NCBI GenBank assembly: GCA_014323545.1
Contig: CP058647.1
Span: forward strand, 3,140,001-3,204,000
Length of the DNA stretch: 64,000 nt
Origin: Hyphobacterium sp. CCMP332
GTDB taxonomy: Bacteria > Bacteroidota > Bacteroidia > Cytophagales > CCMP332
Direction of reading: 5' to 3'
Part shown: positions 36,002-44,194 of the stretch, piece after piece
Layout of the letters: each line of letters starts with the position of its first letter
How positions within the stretch are numbered: position 1 is the first letter of the stretch
Notes under the pieces: generated by a model
The model's input: only the letters and a program-made list of their open reading frames with translations
Told to the model about the DNA's origin: nothing
The model's database searches: none
Program-made: the position numbers and the translations under genes

Positions 36002-36108
36002 ATTCCAAGAATTCCCTTCGCTCATTTTGGAATGACGAATCAGATGGGAGGCACTCCCTGCTTTCGCTATAGCTTCAGCAGACAAACGTGCTGTTAACTG
36101 TTTATTCT
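36002..36108 (+). repeat. Palindromic dispersed repeat P, copy 2
   Basis: ATTCCAAGA...TTTTGGAATGACGAAT then CTCCCTGCTTTCGCTATAGC TTCAGCAG...CTGTTAACTGTTTATTC, aligned end to end with 29735-29842. It ends exactly at the mnmE stop codon, so it may serve as that gene's 3' end. With copy 1 it brackets the caspase module. Confidence 0.75.
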
Positions 36109-37479
36109 TTATTTTCCGATACAGAATTTCGAGAAGATGTTCTCGAGCAAATCATCGGTCGTGATCTCCCCCGTGATTTCCCCTAAATGGTGAAGAGCAT
36201 AACGGATGTCTTGAGCTATGAGGTCGGTGGCGACTTGCGAACTGAGAGATTCTAAAACTTCATCCAGTGATTTTTGGCATTTTAATAAGCTTTCATAATG
36301 TCTAGCATTGGTTATCGTGCTGGTGTCACCACTCAGGCCTTCAAGTGCTGCCTTCGTTAATAGGTCGGTGAATAATTTTAAATTTTCCTGTCCTTTGGCT
36401 GAAATAAAAAGGATGTCTTCTTCTTTCCCGGTCCAACCGGAATGCAAACCCAAATCCGATTTATTGCCAATGGGGAAGAGGGCTTCGCAATGTGAATGAA
36501 GGGGTTTTAATTCTTTTTCGAGTTCCCCGGGCCCGGTTTCCATTGCATCAAAAAGATAAATGCCGATTTTGGCCTTTTCCAATTGTTCAATGCTTCGCTT
36601 TACACCGGCGGCTTCAATGATATCCTGCGTGTCGCGCAATCCTGCTGTATCAATCAATCTGAATTTGATGCCATCCAATACAAAATGGTCTTCGATATAA
36701 TCCCTTGTGGTACCGGCGATTTCGGTGACTATGGCTTTCTCTTCTTTCAAAAGCGCATTCATCAAAGTTGATTTCCCGGCATTGGGCTTTCCAACAATGG
36801 CCACCGGAATTCCCTCCTTTAATACACTTCCGAATTTGAATGACTGAATCAATTCTGTAACGACCATTCTAATATTTTCTACCAGTGCTTTGAGTTTTTC
36901 ACGGTCGGCAAATTCAACATCTTCTTCCGAGAAATCCAGCTCCAGTTCTATTAAAGAAGCAAAATGAATGAGTTCCTCTCTGAGCTTTTTGATTTCCTGA
37001 GAAAAGCCTCCACGCATTTGATTGATGGCATTTTTATGCTCGGCTTCCGATTCTGAGGCAATCAAATCTGCAACTGCTTCTGCTTGTGCCAGATCAAATC
37101 GACCATTTAAAAATGCTCTTTGCGTGAATTCTCCTGCTTTGGCAAAACGAGCCCCATTTTCAATTAAAAGTCTTATGACACGGTCTACAATATAAGGCGA
37201 GCCATGGGTGGAAATTTCAGCAATATCTTCCATGGTGTAGGAGCGGGGCGCTTTAAAAACAGAAACCAAAACCTCATCGATTTCCTCAGCGCCATCCATT
37301 ATTCTGCCATAATAAATACGGTGCGATTTGGCTTTCTCCAGGTCTTTGCCTTGAAAAATTCTATTGAGAATGCGAAAGGAATCCTTTCCACTGAGCCTTA
37401 TAAGCGCAATAGCCCCGACACCTTTTGGGCTTGCCGGGGCTACAATACAATCTTTTTGTTCGGGTATATTGGAACTCAA
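36109..37479 (-). CDS. mnmE: tRNA uridine-5-carboxymethylaminomethyl(34) synthesis GTPase MnmE
   Basis: 456 residues, standard length. N-terminal folate-binding domain (DCIVAPASPKGVGAIALIRLSG), then the G domain inserted in helices with P-loop GKPNAGKST, G2/G3 region (GTTRDYIED, DTAGLRDT) and NKSD, and the terminal CIGK motif with the catalytic Cys. With MnmG it modifies wobble U34 of several tRNAs. The start is TTG 37479, immediately after the thioredoxin TAA with no spacer, so translation is coupled. The start matches the family's N-terminal length. Confidence 0.97.
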   Translation of the reverse strand: MSSNIPEQKDCIVAPASPKGVGAIALIRLSGKDSFRILNRIFQGKDLEKAKSHRIYYGRIMDGAEEIDEVLVSVFKAPRSYTMEDIAEISTHGSPYIVDRVIRLLIENGARFAKAGEFTQRAFLNGRFDLAQAEAVADLIASESEAEHKNAINQMRGGFSQEIKKLREELIHFASLIELELDFSEEDVEFADREKLKALVENIRMVVTELIQSFKFGSVLKEGIPVAIVGKPNAGKSTLMNALLKEEKAIVTEIAGTTRDYIEDHFVLDGIKFRLIDTAGLRDTQDIIEAAGVKRSIEQLEKAKIGIYLFDAMETGPGELEKELKPLHSHCEALFPIGNKSDLGLHSGWTGKEEDILFISAKGQENLKLFTDLLTKAALEGLSGDTSTITNARHYESLLKCQKSLDEVLESLSSQVATDLIAQDIRYALHHLGEITGEITTDDLLENIFSKFCIGK

Positions 37480-37986
37480 TTAATTGGCGCTTTGATATTG
37501 TTTTTGGAATTCCGGCCAGGCCGTCGTCTGGTGATGATTGCCTCCGAAATAGGCCAGAATCATTTCAAGACTTTCCGCTTTTTGATAACCGGGCACTGCC
37601 TGAATGACAGAAAGGTCTTCATTTAGGTAAACGGTAGTAGGATAACCGGTGGCTTTATACGATCGCGCCAATTGCCGATAGGTCATTTCCTTGCCATTCT
37701 GTACAAATTTCTCATCGCTTTCAGCATCGAGCTTTACGGCGTAATAATCTTCCTTGAGAATATTGATGACTTTTTCATTCTGAAAAGTGGTCTGGTCCAT
37801 TCTTTTACACCATCCACACCAATCGGTGTAAACATCGACAAAAACTTTTTTTGGTTCCTTTTTTGAAGCTTCCAAAACTTGCTCATAGCTCATCCATTTT
37901 ATGCCTGATTTTGGATTCGGACTGCTTACAAAGGCGCTCTGTGCAATCCATAAAAGTGGGATTATTAGCAGTAATGACTTTTTCAT
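37480..37986 (-). CDS. Periplasmic thioredoxin-like protein (CGWC)
   Basis: 168 residues. Signal peptide (LLLIIPLLWIAQSAFV). The thioredoxin domain has DVYTDWCGWCKRMDQTTF with the CGWC redox pair and the cis-Pro strand TGYPTTVYL. The insertion after the second strand (KLDAESDEKFVQNGKEMTYRQLARSY) is typical of DUF255/thioredoxin_7 family proteins. It should reduce or oxidise disulfides in the periplasm. It heads a two-gene operon with mnmE. Confidence 0.9.
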   Translation of the reverse strand: MKKSLLLIIPLLWIAQSAFVSSPNPKSGIKWMSYEQVLEASKKEPKKVFVDVYTDWCGWCKRMDQTTFQNEKVINILKEDYYAVKLDAESDEKFVQNGKEMTYRQLARSYKATGYPTTVYLNEDLSVIQAVPGYQKAESLEMILAYFGGNHHQTTAWPEFQKQYQSAN

Positions 37987-38055
37987 GATCTGTTTTTTTG
38001 CAAAGTACGTATATCCTTTAACGAAAATTGTCGCTTTTGTTGCGAAATTACTCTA

Positions 38056-38955
38056 TTAATTGGCTTTCTGACTCAAAAGTTCCTTTTCTAAATAATTGCT
38101 ATTCTTCACATTGCTTTTTCTCACAATGAGGTGAATTATGAATACCAATATGAATTGTATTCCGAGAACGCTGGAAATGGCTCCCGCTATTGAACCGTCT
38201 ATCCAATAGGCCAGATAATAGCCCAAAACGGATGCACTTAGTCCAAAGACTGCTGCAAGGAGCAGCATTTGTTTTAATTGTCTGGAAATCAAATAAGCAC
38301 TGGCTGCAGGGGCCACAATAAATGCCACAACCAATATCGCACCCACTGACTCGAAGGAAGCTACTGTTGTAAAGGAGACAAGACTCATTAAAACATAATG
38401 CCAGACCCAGGAGGACATGCCGATGGCAAATGCATATTCGGTATCAAATGTTGTGAGGTAAAATTCCTTGTAAAAAATGCCTATGACCAGAATATTGATC
38501 ATTAAGACAATAAACATCAGCCAAAATGTATGCGGGCCTATATCATAACCAAGAAGTGTATATGTCTTTTCCAGGGGAACATAGGCAATTTCCCCATAAA
38601 GCACACATTCCTGATCCAGATCAACCTGCCCAGCCAAGGCAGAGACGAGAATTACGCCAAGCGCAAACAACCAGGTAAAGGTTACGCCAATGGAAGCATC
38701 ACTTTGCACTCCGGCTTTTTTGTGAAAAAATTCTATCAGGAAAGTGGTAAAAACGCCGATTATTCCTGCTCCCAAAAGCATTATGCTATTATCTCTGCTC
38801 CCGTAAATAAGAAAGGCAATGACTATTCCGGGTAAAACGGCATGAGAAATGGCATCGCCAAGCATGGCCATTTTCCGAAGTATCAGCCAAACGCCCAAAA
38901 AGCTACAGCTCAATGCTACGAGGGATGCGGTCGCTATGATCCAAAAACTATCCAT
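38056..38955 (-). CDS. Metal ABC transporter permease (ZnuB/MntB type), second of pair
   Basis: 299 residues with eight or nine hydrophobic segments. ABC-3 family marks: GDAISHAVLPGIVIAF near the N-terminus and FESVGAILVVAFIVAPAASAYLI in the last third. It transports Zn, Mn or Fe with a paired permease, ATPase and binding protein. It overlaps the upstream permease by one base (TGATG), so the two are co-translated. A Bacteroidota-style four-gene operon would be expected, but no ATPase or solute-binding gene lies next to it. Confidence 0.9.
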   Translation of the reverse strand: MDSFWIIATASLVALSCSFLGVWLILRKMAMLGDAISHAVLPGIVIAFLIYGSRDNSIMLLGAGIIGVFTTFLIEFFHKKAGVQSDASIGVTFTWLFALGVILVSALAGQVDLDQECVLYGEIAYVPLEKTYTLLGYDIGPHTFWLMFIVLMINILVIGIFYKEFYLTTFDTEYAFAIGMSSWVWHYVLMSLVSFTTVASFESVGAILVVAFIVAPAASAYLISRQLKQMLLLAAVFGLSASVLGYYLAYWIDGSIAGAISSVLGIQFILVFIIHLIVRKSNVKNSNYLEKELLSQKAN

Positions 38956-40244
38956 CAGTTGGTATAAGGGATTTTACTTTGATGAGGATCCAATTCCGGA
39001 AAACCCAGTTTGTTCATAATACTTTTTTCCAATTCTAGCGTAATGACATGCTCAATGGTTTCCGCATCTTCATGTACATGATCGGGAGCAATTTTCAGGT
39101 ATTCTGTCAAATACAATTCCCAAAGCCGATGCAGGCGGACTACTCTTTGACCTTTACTTAATCCAATTTTGGTTAGATACCAGTGCCCGTTTCTGAAAAC
39201 CAAAAATCCTTGATTTTTTAATCTGGAAAGCCCTTTAATTAGCACAGCTTTTTTCCATGGGCGGCGCCTATTCAAATCCTCAATACTTCTTCCCTTCTGT
39301 GCCTCAGCTCCGGATTCACCAAGGAGATAAAAAGTTTTCAATATGTTTTCTTCAAGAATTTTTAACTGATTCTGCCGTTTTCGCCACCATTTGTTGATGA
39401 TGCCTTTGCCGGGGGCAATAAAAAAAGACAGCATAGCAATAAGGGAAATAACCACAACAATCCATGGCCCCGTAGGCATGGCAGGTGCCATAAAAGAAAT
39501 TACAGCTCCTGCAAAACTGGAAAGAGAAGCAAATACGGCTGCCAGAATCAACATATAAAAAAGCCTGTCGGTCCAAAATTTAGCCGCCGCAGCAGGTGTG
39601 ATTAACATGGCTGCCATCAGGACTACACCTATGGCCTGAATTCCCGCTACAATGGCGAGCACAGTTAAGGTGCTTAATATAAATTCCATCAATTTAAGAG
39701 GCAAGCCTATGGTTCTGGCGTATTGCCGGTCAAAAGTCATGAGTTTAAATTCTTTATAAAATATAAAGACTGTAATCACAAGCAGAATGGATAGCGCCGA
39801 AAAAGTGATGAGGTCTTTGCCGATGAGAGAGGCGGCATTGCCAAATAAAAAGTTGTTGAGCCCCGATTGATTGGGATTGCCCGAATGCTGAATAGCCACC
39901 AGAAGCATAATGCCAAATCCAAAAAAGACAGAAAGCACGAGTCCAATGGCCGTATCTTCTTTTATGCGCGAATTATTGGTTATAAAATCAATGGATAGTA
40001 TTGAAATCCATCCGGAGATAAAAGCACCGATAATAATCCATAGTGGATCTTTATTACCCGAAATTATAAAGGCCAGACAGATCCCAGGCAAAACTGAATG
40101 CGCCACAGCATCGCCGATTAGGGATTTTTTTTTCAGAAAGGTAAAAGTGCCCACCAATGCTGAAGATATGCTCAAGAGCACCGTTCCGGCTGTCACCAAC
40201 CAGAAATTTGGGTTGTCGAGAATAAAAGATGGGAGTCCATCCAT
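38955..40244 (-). CDS. Metal ABC transporter permease fused to DtxR/MntR-like regulatory domain
   Basis: 429 residues. Residues ~1-275 are an ABC-3 permease (GDAVAHSVLPGICLAF; AIGVVLMAAMLITPAAAAKFW). Residues ~300-429 are a DtxR-type metalloregulator: a winged-helix portion (KKAVLIKGLSRLKNQGFLVF) and the metal-binding helix pair (LHRLWELYLTEYL; DHVHEDAETIEHV; GFPELDPHQSKIP). Where DtxR has Cys102 this protein has Glu, as in MntR, which favours Mn(II) sensing (inference). Such permease-regulator fusions recur in Bacteroidota. Start ATG 40244 lies four bases from a -7 box that overlaps a perfect palindrome. Confidence 0.88.
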   Translation of the reverse strand: MDGLPSFILDNPNFWLVTAGTVLLSISSALVGTFTFLKKKSLIGDAVAHSVLPGICLAFIISGNKDPLWIIIGAFISGWISILSIDFITNNSRIKEDTAIGLVLSVFFGFGIMLLVAIQHSGNPNQSGLNNFLFGNAASLIGKDLITFSALSILLVITVFIFYKEFKLMTFDRQYARTIGLPLKLMEFILSTLTVLAIVAGIQAIGVVLMAAMLITPAAAAKFWTDRLFYMLILAAVFASLSSFAGAVISFMAPAMPTGPWIVVVISLIAMLSFFIAPGKGIINKWWRKRQNQLKILEENILKTFYLLGESGAEAQKGRSIEDLNRRRPWKKAVLIKGLSRLKNQGFLVFRNGHWYLTKIGLSKGQRVVRLHRLWELYLTEYLKIAPDHVHEDAETIEHVITLELEKSIMNKLGFPELDPHQSKIPYTN

Positions 40245-40248
40245 GCTG

Positions 40249-40280
40249 CAAATTTAGATTAATCTAAATTTAAATTCAAA
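40249..40280 (-). promoter_or_regulatory. Leaderless promoter overlapped by a perfect DtxR/MntR-type operator
   Basis: -33 TTTG (40280-40277) and -7 TAAATTTG (40256-40249) on the minus strand with a 20-base spacer. The perfect 22-bp palindrome AAATTTAGATTAATCTAAATTT (40250-40271) overlaps the -7 box and spacer, so bound repressor would block transcription. The shape TTTAGNTTAANCTAAA is that of DtxR/MntR boxes. The -7 box is four bases from ATG 40244. Confidence 0.7.
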
Positions 40281-40287
40281 TAAGTAT

Positions 40288-40320
40288 AAAAAAATCCCGA
40301 GCTAAAATTCAACTCGGGAT
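40288..40320 (-). terminator. Rho-independent terminator for the small secreted gene
   Basis: Minus-strand transcript: perfect 8-bp stem ATCCCGAG/CTCGGGAT (40294-40301, 40313-40320), 11-base loop, followed by a run of seven U (40288-40294 as A on the plus strand). It separates the gene at 40348-40713 from the metal permeases. Confidence 0.85.
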
Positions 40321-40347
40321 TAAACCATGATGTACTGTGATGAACCA

Positions 40348-40713
40348 TTAGTTGAGTACAAAATAGAAATTGTCGCGAATGGCTACTTTGCCATCTGCTA
40401 TTACTGTTGTCTCCATTATTTTGTCATTGCAATACACGGAGATATAGTATTCTCCCACTCGTGTTTCTGAAAGATCATAAGTTTTGCTTGCAAATCCATT
40501 AGCACCGGAGAGTTTATCTGAAAAAACAATATCCCCATCTTTATTCGTGATTTCCACTTTCATCTGATCAGAATTGCAGACTTCCGCTTTTACACTGATA
40601 AGATCTTCGGTTAACTGTTGAATAATGGCCTGACTGGCTTTTGTTTCAGCCAATGTAATACTTCCTGTAAGTGCCAGTAAAAAGATGATTAAGTTTAATT
40701 TGATCGCTTTCAT
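40348..40713 (-). CDS. Small secreted protein of unknown function
   Basis: 121 residues. Signal peptide (LIIFLLALTGSITLA). The mature chain is a compact Ig-like strand set (MKVEITNKDGDIVFSDKL, KTYDLSETRVGEYYISVYC), resembling DUF3244-like or Por-secretion-like sandwich domains but with no sorting signal. Two Cys (AEVCNSD, VYCNDK) could form a disulfide. Single gene with its own promoter box and terminator. Function unknown. Confidence 0.7.
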   Translation of the reverse strand: MKAIKLNLIIFLLALTGSITLAETKASQAIIQQLTEDLISVKAEVCNSDQMKVEITNKDGDIVFSDKLSGANGFASKTYDLSETRVGEYYISVYCNDKIMETTVIADGKVAIRDNFYFVLN

Positions 40714-40736
40714 GATTTTATTGTTTAATGTTGATT

Positions 40737-40744
40737 CAAAAGTA
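40737..40744 (-). promoter_or_regulatory. -7 box for the small secreted gene
   Basis: TACTTTTG on the minus strand, full TAnnTTTG match, 23 bases upstream of ATG 40713. No -33 at the right distance; TTTG at 40769-40772 is four bases too far. Confidence 0.45.
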
Positions 40745-41008
40745 GAACCGCGCCATATAATAAAGAATCAAATAAGGGTGGACCCAATTATTGGGAATGT
40801 GAAATGCAATTAGTCTAGGGTGAAATGTTGGTGAATTATTTAAAGACAGATGATTTCCATTAAATTCTGTCTCAAAACACAAATCTATCTGTGCAAGGTT
40901 GGTCTATCCCCTCACTTTCTTGCACTTGATACGGGATTTGAGGTCTTACTAATTCATGCGATCCCACAATAAATGCGGGAATAATAGTCGTATTATTGAG
41001 ATTGTGTT
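40745..41008. other. Spacer without a gene
   Basis: 264 bases between two promoters. It contains one perfect 7-bp inverted repeat, AGACAGA/TCTGTCT (40844-40850, 40866-40872), and a 4-bp GGGA/TCCC pair near 40972. No open frame with coding character and no clear structured RNA. Confidence 0.4.
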
Positions 41009-41016
41009 TAGATTTG
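41009..41016 (+). promoter_or_regulatory. tRNA promoter -7 box
   Basis: TAGATTTG, full match to TAnnTTTG, 14 bases before the tRNA. A start near 41022 would leave a ~9-base leader, normal for a tRNA precursor. Confidence 0.55.
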
Positions 41017-41030
41017 CAACCCATTCTTTC

Positions 41031-41114
41031 GCGCACGTGGTGGAATTGGTAGACACGCTAGCTTGAGGGGCTAGTGGGAGCAATCTCGTGGAGGTTCGAG
41101 TCCTCTCGTGCGCA
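41031..41114 (+). tRNA. tRNA-Leu (anticodon GAG)
   Basis: 84 bases without encoded CCA. Acceptor stem GCGCACG/CGTGCGC pairs fully; anticodon stem CTAGC/GCTAG with loop TTGAGGG gives GAG, read as Leu (CUY codons). The long variable arm (GGGAGCAATCTCG) is that of a class II tRNA. T-arm GGAGG-TTCGAGT-CCTCT has one wobble pair. Discriminator base is A. Confidence 0.95.
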
Positions 41115-41172
41115 CTTCATTAATTACGAGTTATAAATTAAGAATTACGAATTCAGGGATTGTCACAGTTTT

Positions 41173-41541
41173 TTAATTTTGAATATTTAAACTGGCCTTT
41201 AAAGTTTTTTGGATGCTACCTAGTATTTTTAATACTTCCTCAATTCTTATTAATAGATTTTCAGCACCCTTTGCATTAAGATATTCCGAAACCAATAATA
41301 ATCTAATCCAATATTTGGTTTCTCTCGCTTCCTTGTAAGAAATTGAAATCTTATTTAAAAAGTCTTTTTTTGATTGCGCACCGACAGATTCTTCAACATT
41401 GGCACCAACTGAAGTACCACACCTTAGAAGTTGTTTGCTTAATACATATTCTTTCTTGGATTCTGATAAAAATTTATAAGCTTTTATTATTTCAATAGCT
41501 AATTCAAAGCTTTTATCTAAAATTAAATTATTGCCTTTCAT
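41173..41541 (-). CDS. Four-helix-bundle protein (23S rRNA IVS-type family)
   Basis: 122 residues, typical length. The family pattern is present: LDKSFELAIEIIKAYKFL at the N-terminus, LLRCGTSVGANVEESVGAQSKKDF in the centre, KEARETKYWIRLLL after it. The family was first noticed in intervening sequences of 23S rRNA genes and is scattered across Bacteroidota genomes, often near short repeats; its function is not known. It lies 58 bases from tRNA-Leu, convergent, and a heptamer repeat array lies upstream (41627-41668). Confidence 0.9.
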   Translation of the reverse strand: MKGNNLILDKSFELAIEIIKAYKFLSESKKEYVLSKQLLRCGTSVGANVEESVGAQSKKDFLNKISISYKEARETKYWIRLLLVSEYLNAKGAENLLIRIEEVLKILGSIQKTLKASLNIQN

Positions 41542-41626
41542 CTTTCTAATTTAAATTTTAGAAATGAACCTTAAATTGCTTTTGTGTGAATTTAATTAAA
41601 TCGGTTGTAGAAATATATTTTTATTT

Positions 41627-41668
41627 CGTAAGCCGTAATTCGTAATCCGTAATCCGTAATCCGTAATC
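41627..41668 (+). repeat. Six tandem heptamers CGTAATC-type
   Basis: CGTAAGC, CGTAATT, then four perfect CGTAATC units end to end (41641-41668), stopping six bases from the TonB receptor stop codon. Related ATTACGAATT stretches in the opposite orientation lie on the far side of the four-helix-bundle gene (41117-41156), so the gene is bordered by inverted versions of the same short motif. Confidence 0.75.
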
Positions 41669-41673
41669 TTATC

Positions 41674-44094
41674 TTAAAAGCTGACAGCGAGTGATCCAAT
41701 AAAATTCCTCCCCGCTGCGGCAATACCGGAAGAGTAGGGGCGATAACGTTGATCTGTTATATTTTCTATACCGAATCTTATGGTAGTATGATCGCTGACA
41801 TGATAGCCGGTTTTTAAATTTAAAGTAAACCAGGATGGTGAAAATGGTCTTCCCAGGGCATCTTTTGTATATAGGTTTTCTTTAGCTCTTTCTGTTACAG
41901 CCAGGTCATTGTAAACAATTTCCCCATTGTAAATTAATGAAACGAGGGCCTCAAATTTTGCGCGCTTTAAATTGATTTGTGCCGCCCCAAATTCCGGTGC
42001 AACATGTCTCATACTGGAAGTACTTCCATCATCCAGTTCTTCCCTGCCTTTTTGCCAATTGTATTTTAGCTCTAGCGTCAGCCATGAGGTAAAATTAATA
42101 TCCATTCCAATCTGAAATCCATATACATAGGCAGAAGCAGCATTTTGAATGGACTGAACTCTGCTCAATTCACCCTGAAAAAGCAAGCTGTCCTGTCCGT
42201 TAAACACATAATCCCTTCTTACCATCGCATTTTCCAAAAGCGTATAAAAAGCATTGGCTTTAAAGAAGAATGCGTCTTCAAAGTATTTTCTGAATCCAAT
42301 ATCTGCGCTATAGGCGTACTCAGATTTCAAGTCCGGGTTGGGCACCAATACCGCTCCGGGTTCGGAATCAAAGACCTTAGCGATATCATCGATATTCGGG
42401 GCGCGAAATCCCGAACTTAAGTTGAGTGTAAGAATCAGGTCTTCTTCAAGTTTATAGTTCAAACCCGCACTTCCCGTAATTGCAGAAGTATTGAGATTTA
42501 TAGTTCTAACCGGAACCAGAAAATTGGCAGAGTCAAAATCAGCATTCAACACAATTTGATTAAATCGCAATCCTCCGTGTAAAATAAGATTGTCCATAAT
42601 TTCAGATTTTACGCTGAGGTAGGCACCGGCCGACAACCAATTAGAACCATCCGTATACCTTGTGCTATTTGTAATGCTGCTGCTGTCATTTGGGTCCTTT
42701 CGATAGATTGAAGCTTCGGAAGTAATCGAATTGTAAAGCATTTCGAGGCCATAGAAAAATTCATTATTCGCATCGGCTTGTTTTTTGAAATCCAGGTTGG
42801 CCGAATAGGCATTGACTGCTTCTGCATTTACGGTACCAATTCCCGAGCGAAACCTTCTTGTTTCACGACTCTCTTCAAAACGCTGAAAAGCCAATATGGC
42901 TCTAAAATCATCGTAAAAGGTGGTTTTTTTATTGAAATTGGCAGTCAGGCTATGAAGCATCCAATTTTGCGGGCCATAATCCCAACGGGCATAAACCAGC
43001 GTATCGTTTTCATCTCTTTGCGTGAGACGGTCATAACGCGGTATATCACTTGTTCCGGAATATTGGAAGGCATAGGTTAAATCCATTTTTTCATTTGGCT
43101 TAAATCCAAATTTTTGCATGAGATTGTATTGGCTATAGCCCGTTCCAAACTGTATTTCCGGATTGTTATTTTCTATAATTCGATCTTCGGCAAAACTTTC
43201 CTGTATATAGTCATTTCTCAAATAAAAATCGGGACCTCTTGAGCCCATTTCAAGATCTCCAAACCTTGAAAAGCTAAAACTCGTAGCTGAAGCAAAGGTT
43301 TTACTTCCCATCCTGAAGTCCAGATGTGCTGTGTTTTCATTGGATGCGGAAGAATAGCGAATAAGGCTGTTGGCATCTTTAAACGCGGACGTATCCTTAG
43401 AATAGAGAGGCTGAATGGTATGAAAATTCATGACCCCGCCTATGGCATCGCTGCCAAAAAGTGTAGAACCGGGCCCAAAAATAACTTCGGCTTGTGAAAT
43501 GTTAAAAGGATCAATATTGATGATGTTTTGAAGATTACCACTTCTGAAAATGGCATTGTTCATTCTGATACCATCAACGGCAATTAAAACCCTGTTGGCA
43601 GCAAAACCCCTTATCATTGGGCTTCCGCCACCCTGTTGACTTTTTTGTATATAAACCTCCCCGGATAAGCCTACAATATCAGCACTGGTTTGAGGGTTTT
43701 GAATGGCAATTTTTCGCTGTGGAATACCTGTGACCTTCATCGAAACATCGCTTGCATTTTCCTGCCATCGCGATGCAGAAACGACTATTTCCTCCAAAGC
43801 TAAATGCTTTGCCTTCATTTCAATTTTAAAATCTAAAGAATCCAGACTGTCATAGGATAAATGCAAATCCTTATAGCCCACAAAATGTATAATTATACTG
43901 TCGGCACCCGTAATAGAGGAAATATCCACTCTGCCTTTTGCATCGGAATAGCCAATAAACTCGAATTGAGGAGCGATTACGCTTACATATTCCAGGGCCT
44001 GTTTGTCAAAAGCGTCTCTGATTTTAAGCGTTTGAGCAAATGACTCAAATGCATATACAGTAGTAAATATAAATAAGAGTATTCTGTATTTCAT
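41674..44094 (-). CDS. TonB-dependent outer-membrane receptor
   Basis: 806 residues. Signal peptide ends FESFAQ. Residues ~22-105 are a CarboxypepD_reg-like N-terminal extension, then a TonB-box-like EEIVVSAS and a plug domain (VYIQKSQQGGGSPMIRGFAA; RVLIAVDGIRMNN; VEVIFGPGSTLFGSDAIGG, read as QAEVIFGPGS). The barrel ends in the aromatic-terminated strand FIGSLAVSF. The plug wording is that of hemoglobin/heme or colicin I-type receptors, but the substrate is not certain. No associated heme transport genes sit nearby. Confidence 0.9.
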   Translation of the reverse strand: MKYRILLFIFTTVYAFESFAQTLKIRDAFDKQALEYVSVIAPQFEFIGYSDAKGRVDISSITGADSIIIHFVGYKDLHLSYDSLDSLDFKIEMKAKHLALEEIVVSASRWQENASDVSMKVTGIPQRKIAIQNPQTSADIVGLSGEVYIQKSQQGGGSPMIRGFAANRVLIAVDGIRMNNAIFRSGNLQNIINIDPFNISQAEVIFGPGSTLFGSDAIGGVMNFHTIQPLYSKDTSAFKDANSLIRYSSASNENTAHLDFRMGSKTFASATSFSFSRFGDLEMGSRGPDFYLRNDYIQESFAEDRIIENNNPEIQFGTGYSQYNLMQKFGFKPNEKMDLTYAFQYSGTSDIPRYDRLTQRDENDTLVYARWDYGPQNWMLHSLTANFNKKTTFYDDFRAILAFQRFEESRETRRFRSGIGTVNAEAVNAYSANLDFKKQADANNEFFYGLEMLYNSITSEASIYRKDPNDSSSITNSTRYTDGSNWLSAGAYLSVKSEIMDNLILHGGLRFNQIVLNADFDSANFLVPVRTINLNTSAITGSAGLNYKLEEDLILTLNLSSGFRAPNIDDIAKVFDSEPGAVLVPNPDLKSEYAYSADIGFRKYFEDAFFFKANAFYTLLENAMVRRDYVFNGQDSLLFQGELSRVQSIQNAASAYVYGFQIGMDINFTSWLTLELKYNWQKGREELDDGSTSSMRHVAPEFGAAQINLKRAKFEALVSLIYNGEIVYNDLAVTERAKENLYTKDALGRPFSPSWFTLNLKTGYHVSDHTTIRFGIENITDQRYRPYSSGIAAAGRNFIGSLAVSF

Positions 44095-44182
44095 AGATAC
44101 AGCATTTGCTATAGGAAAGAATATTTATTTCTGAGTAAATTTAGACACCATCAAAGATAGACAGCATTTTAATTAAAGCGAA

Positions 44183-44190
44183 TAGATTTA
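44183..44190 (+). promoter_or_regulatory. -7 box four bases before the start codon
   Basis: TAGATTTA (seven of eight positions), then aata and ATG 44195. No matching -33 element is seen. Predicts leaderless mRNA for the ATP-grasp/DinB pair. Confidence 0.45.
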
Positions 44191-44194
44191 AATA

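Noticed and set aside
41031-41114. tRNA-Leu as an integration site of a genomic island
   Set aside because: No integrase and no repeated tRNA 3' end were found in the window.
41627-41668. Possible CRISPR array
   Set aside because: Units are seven bases with no spacers; a tandem heptamer repeat.
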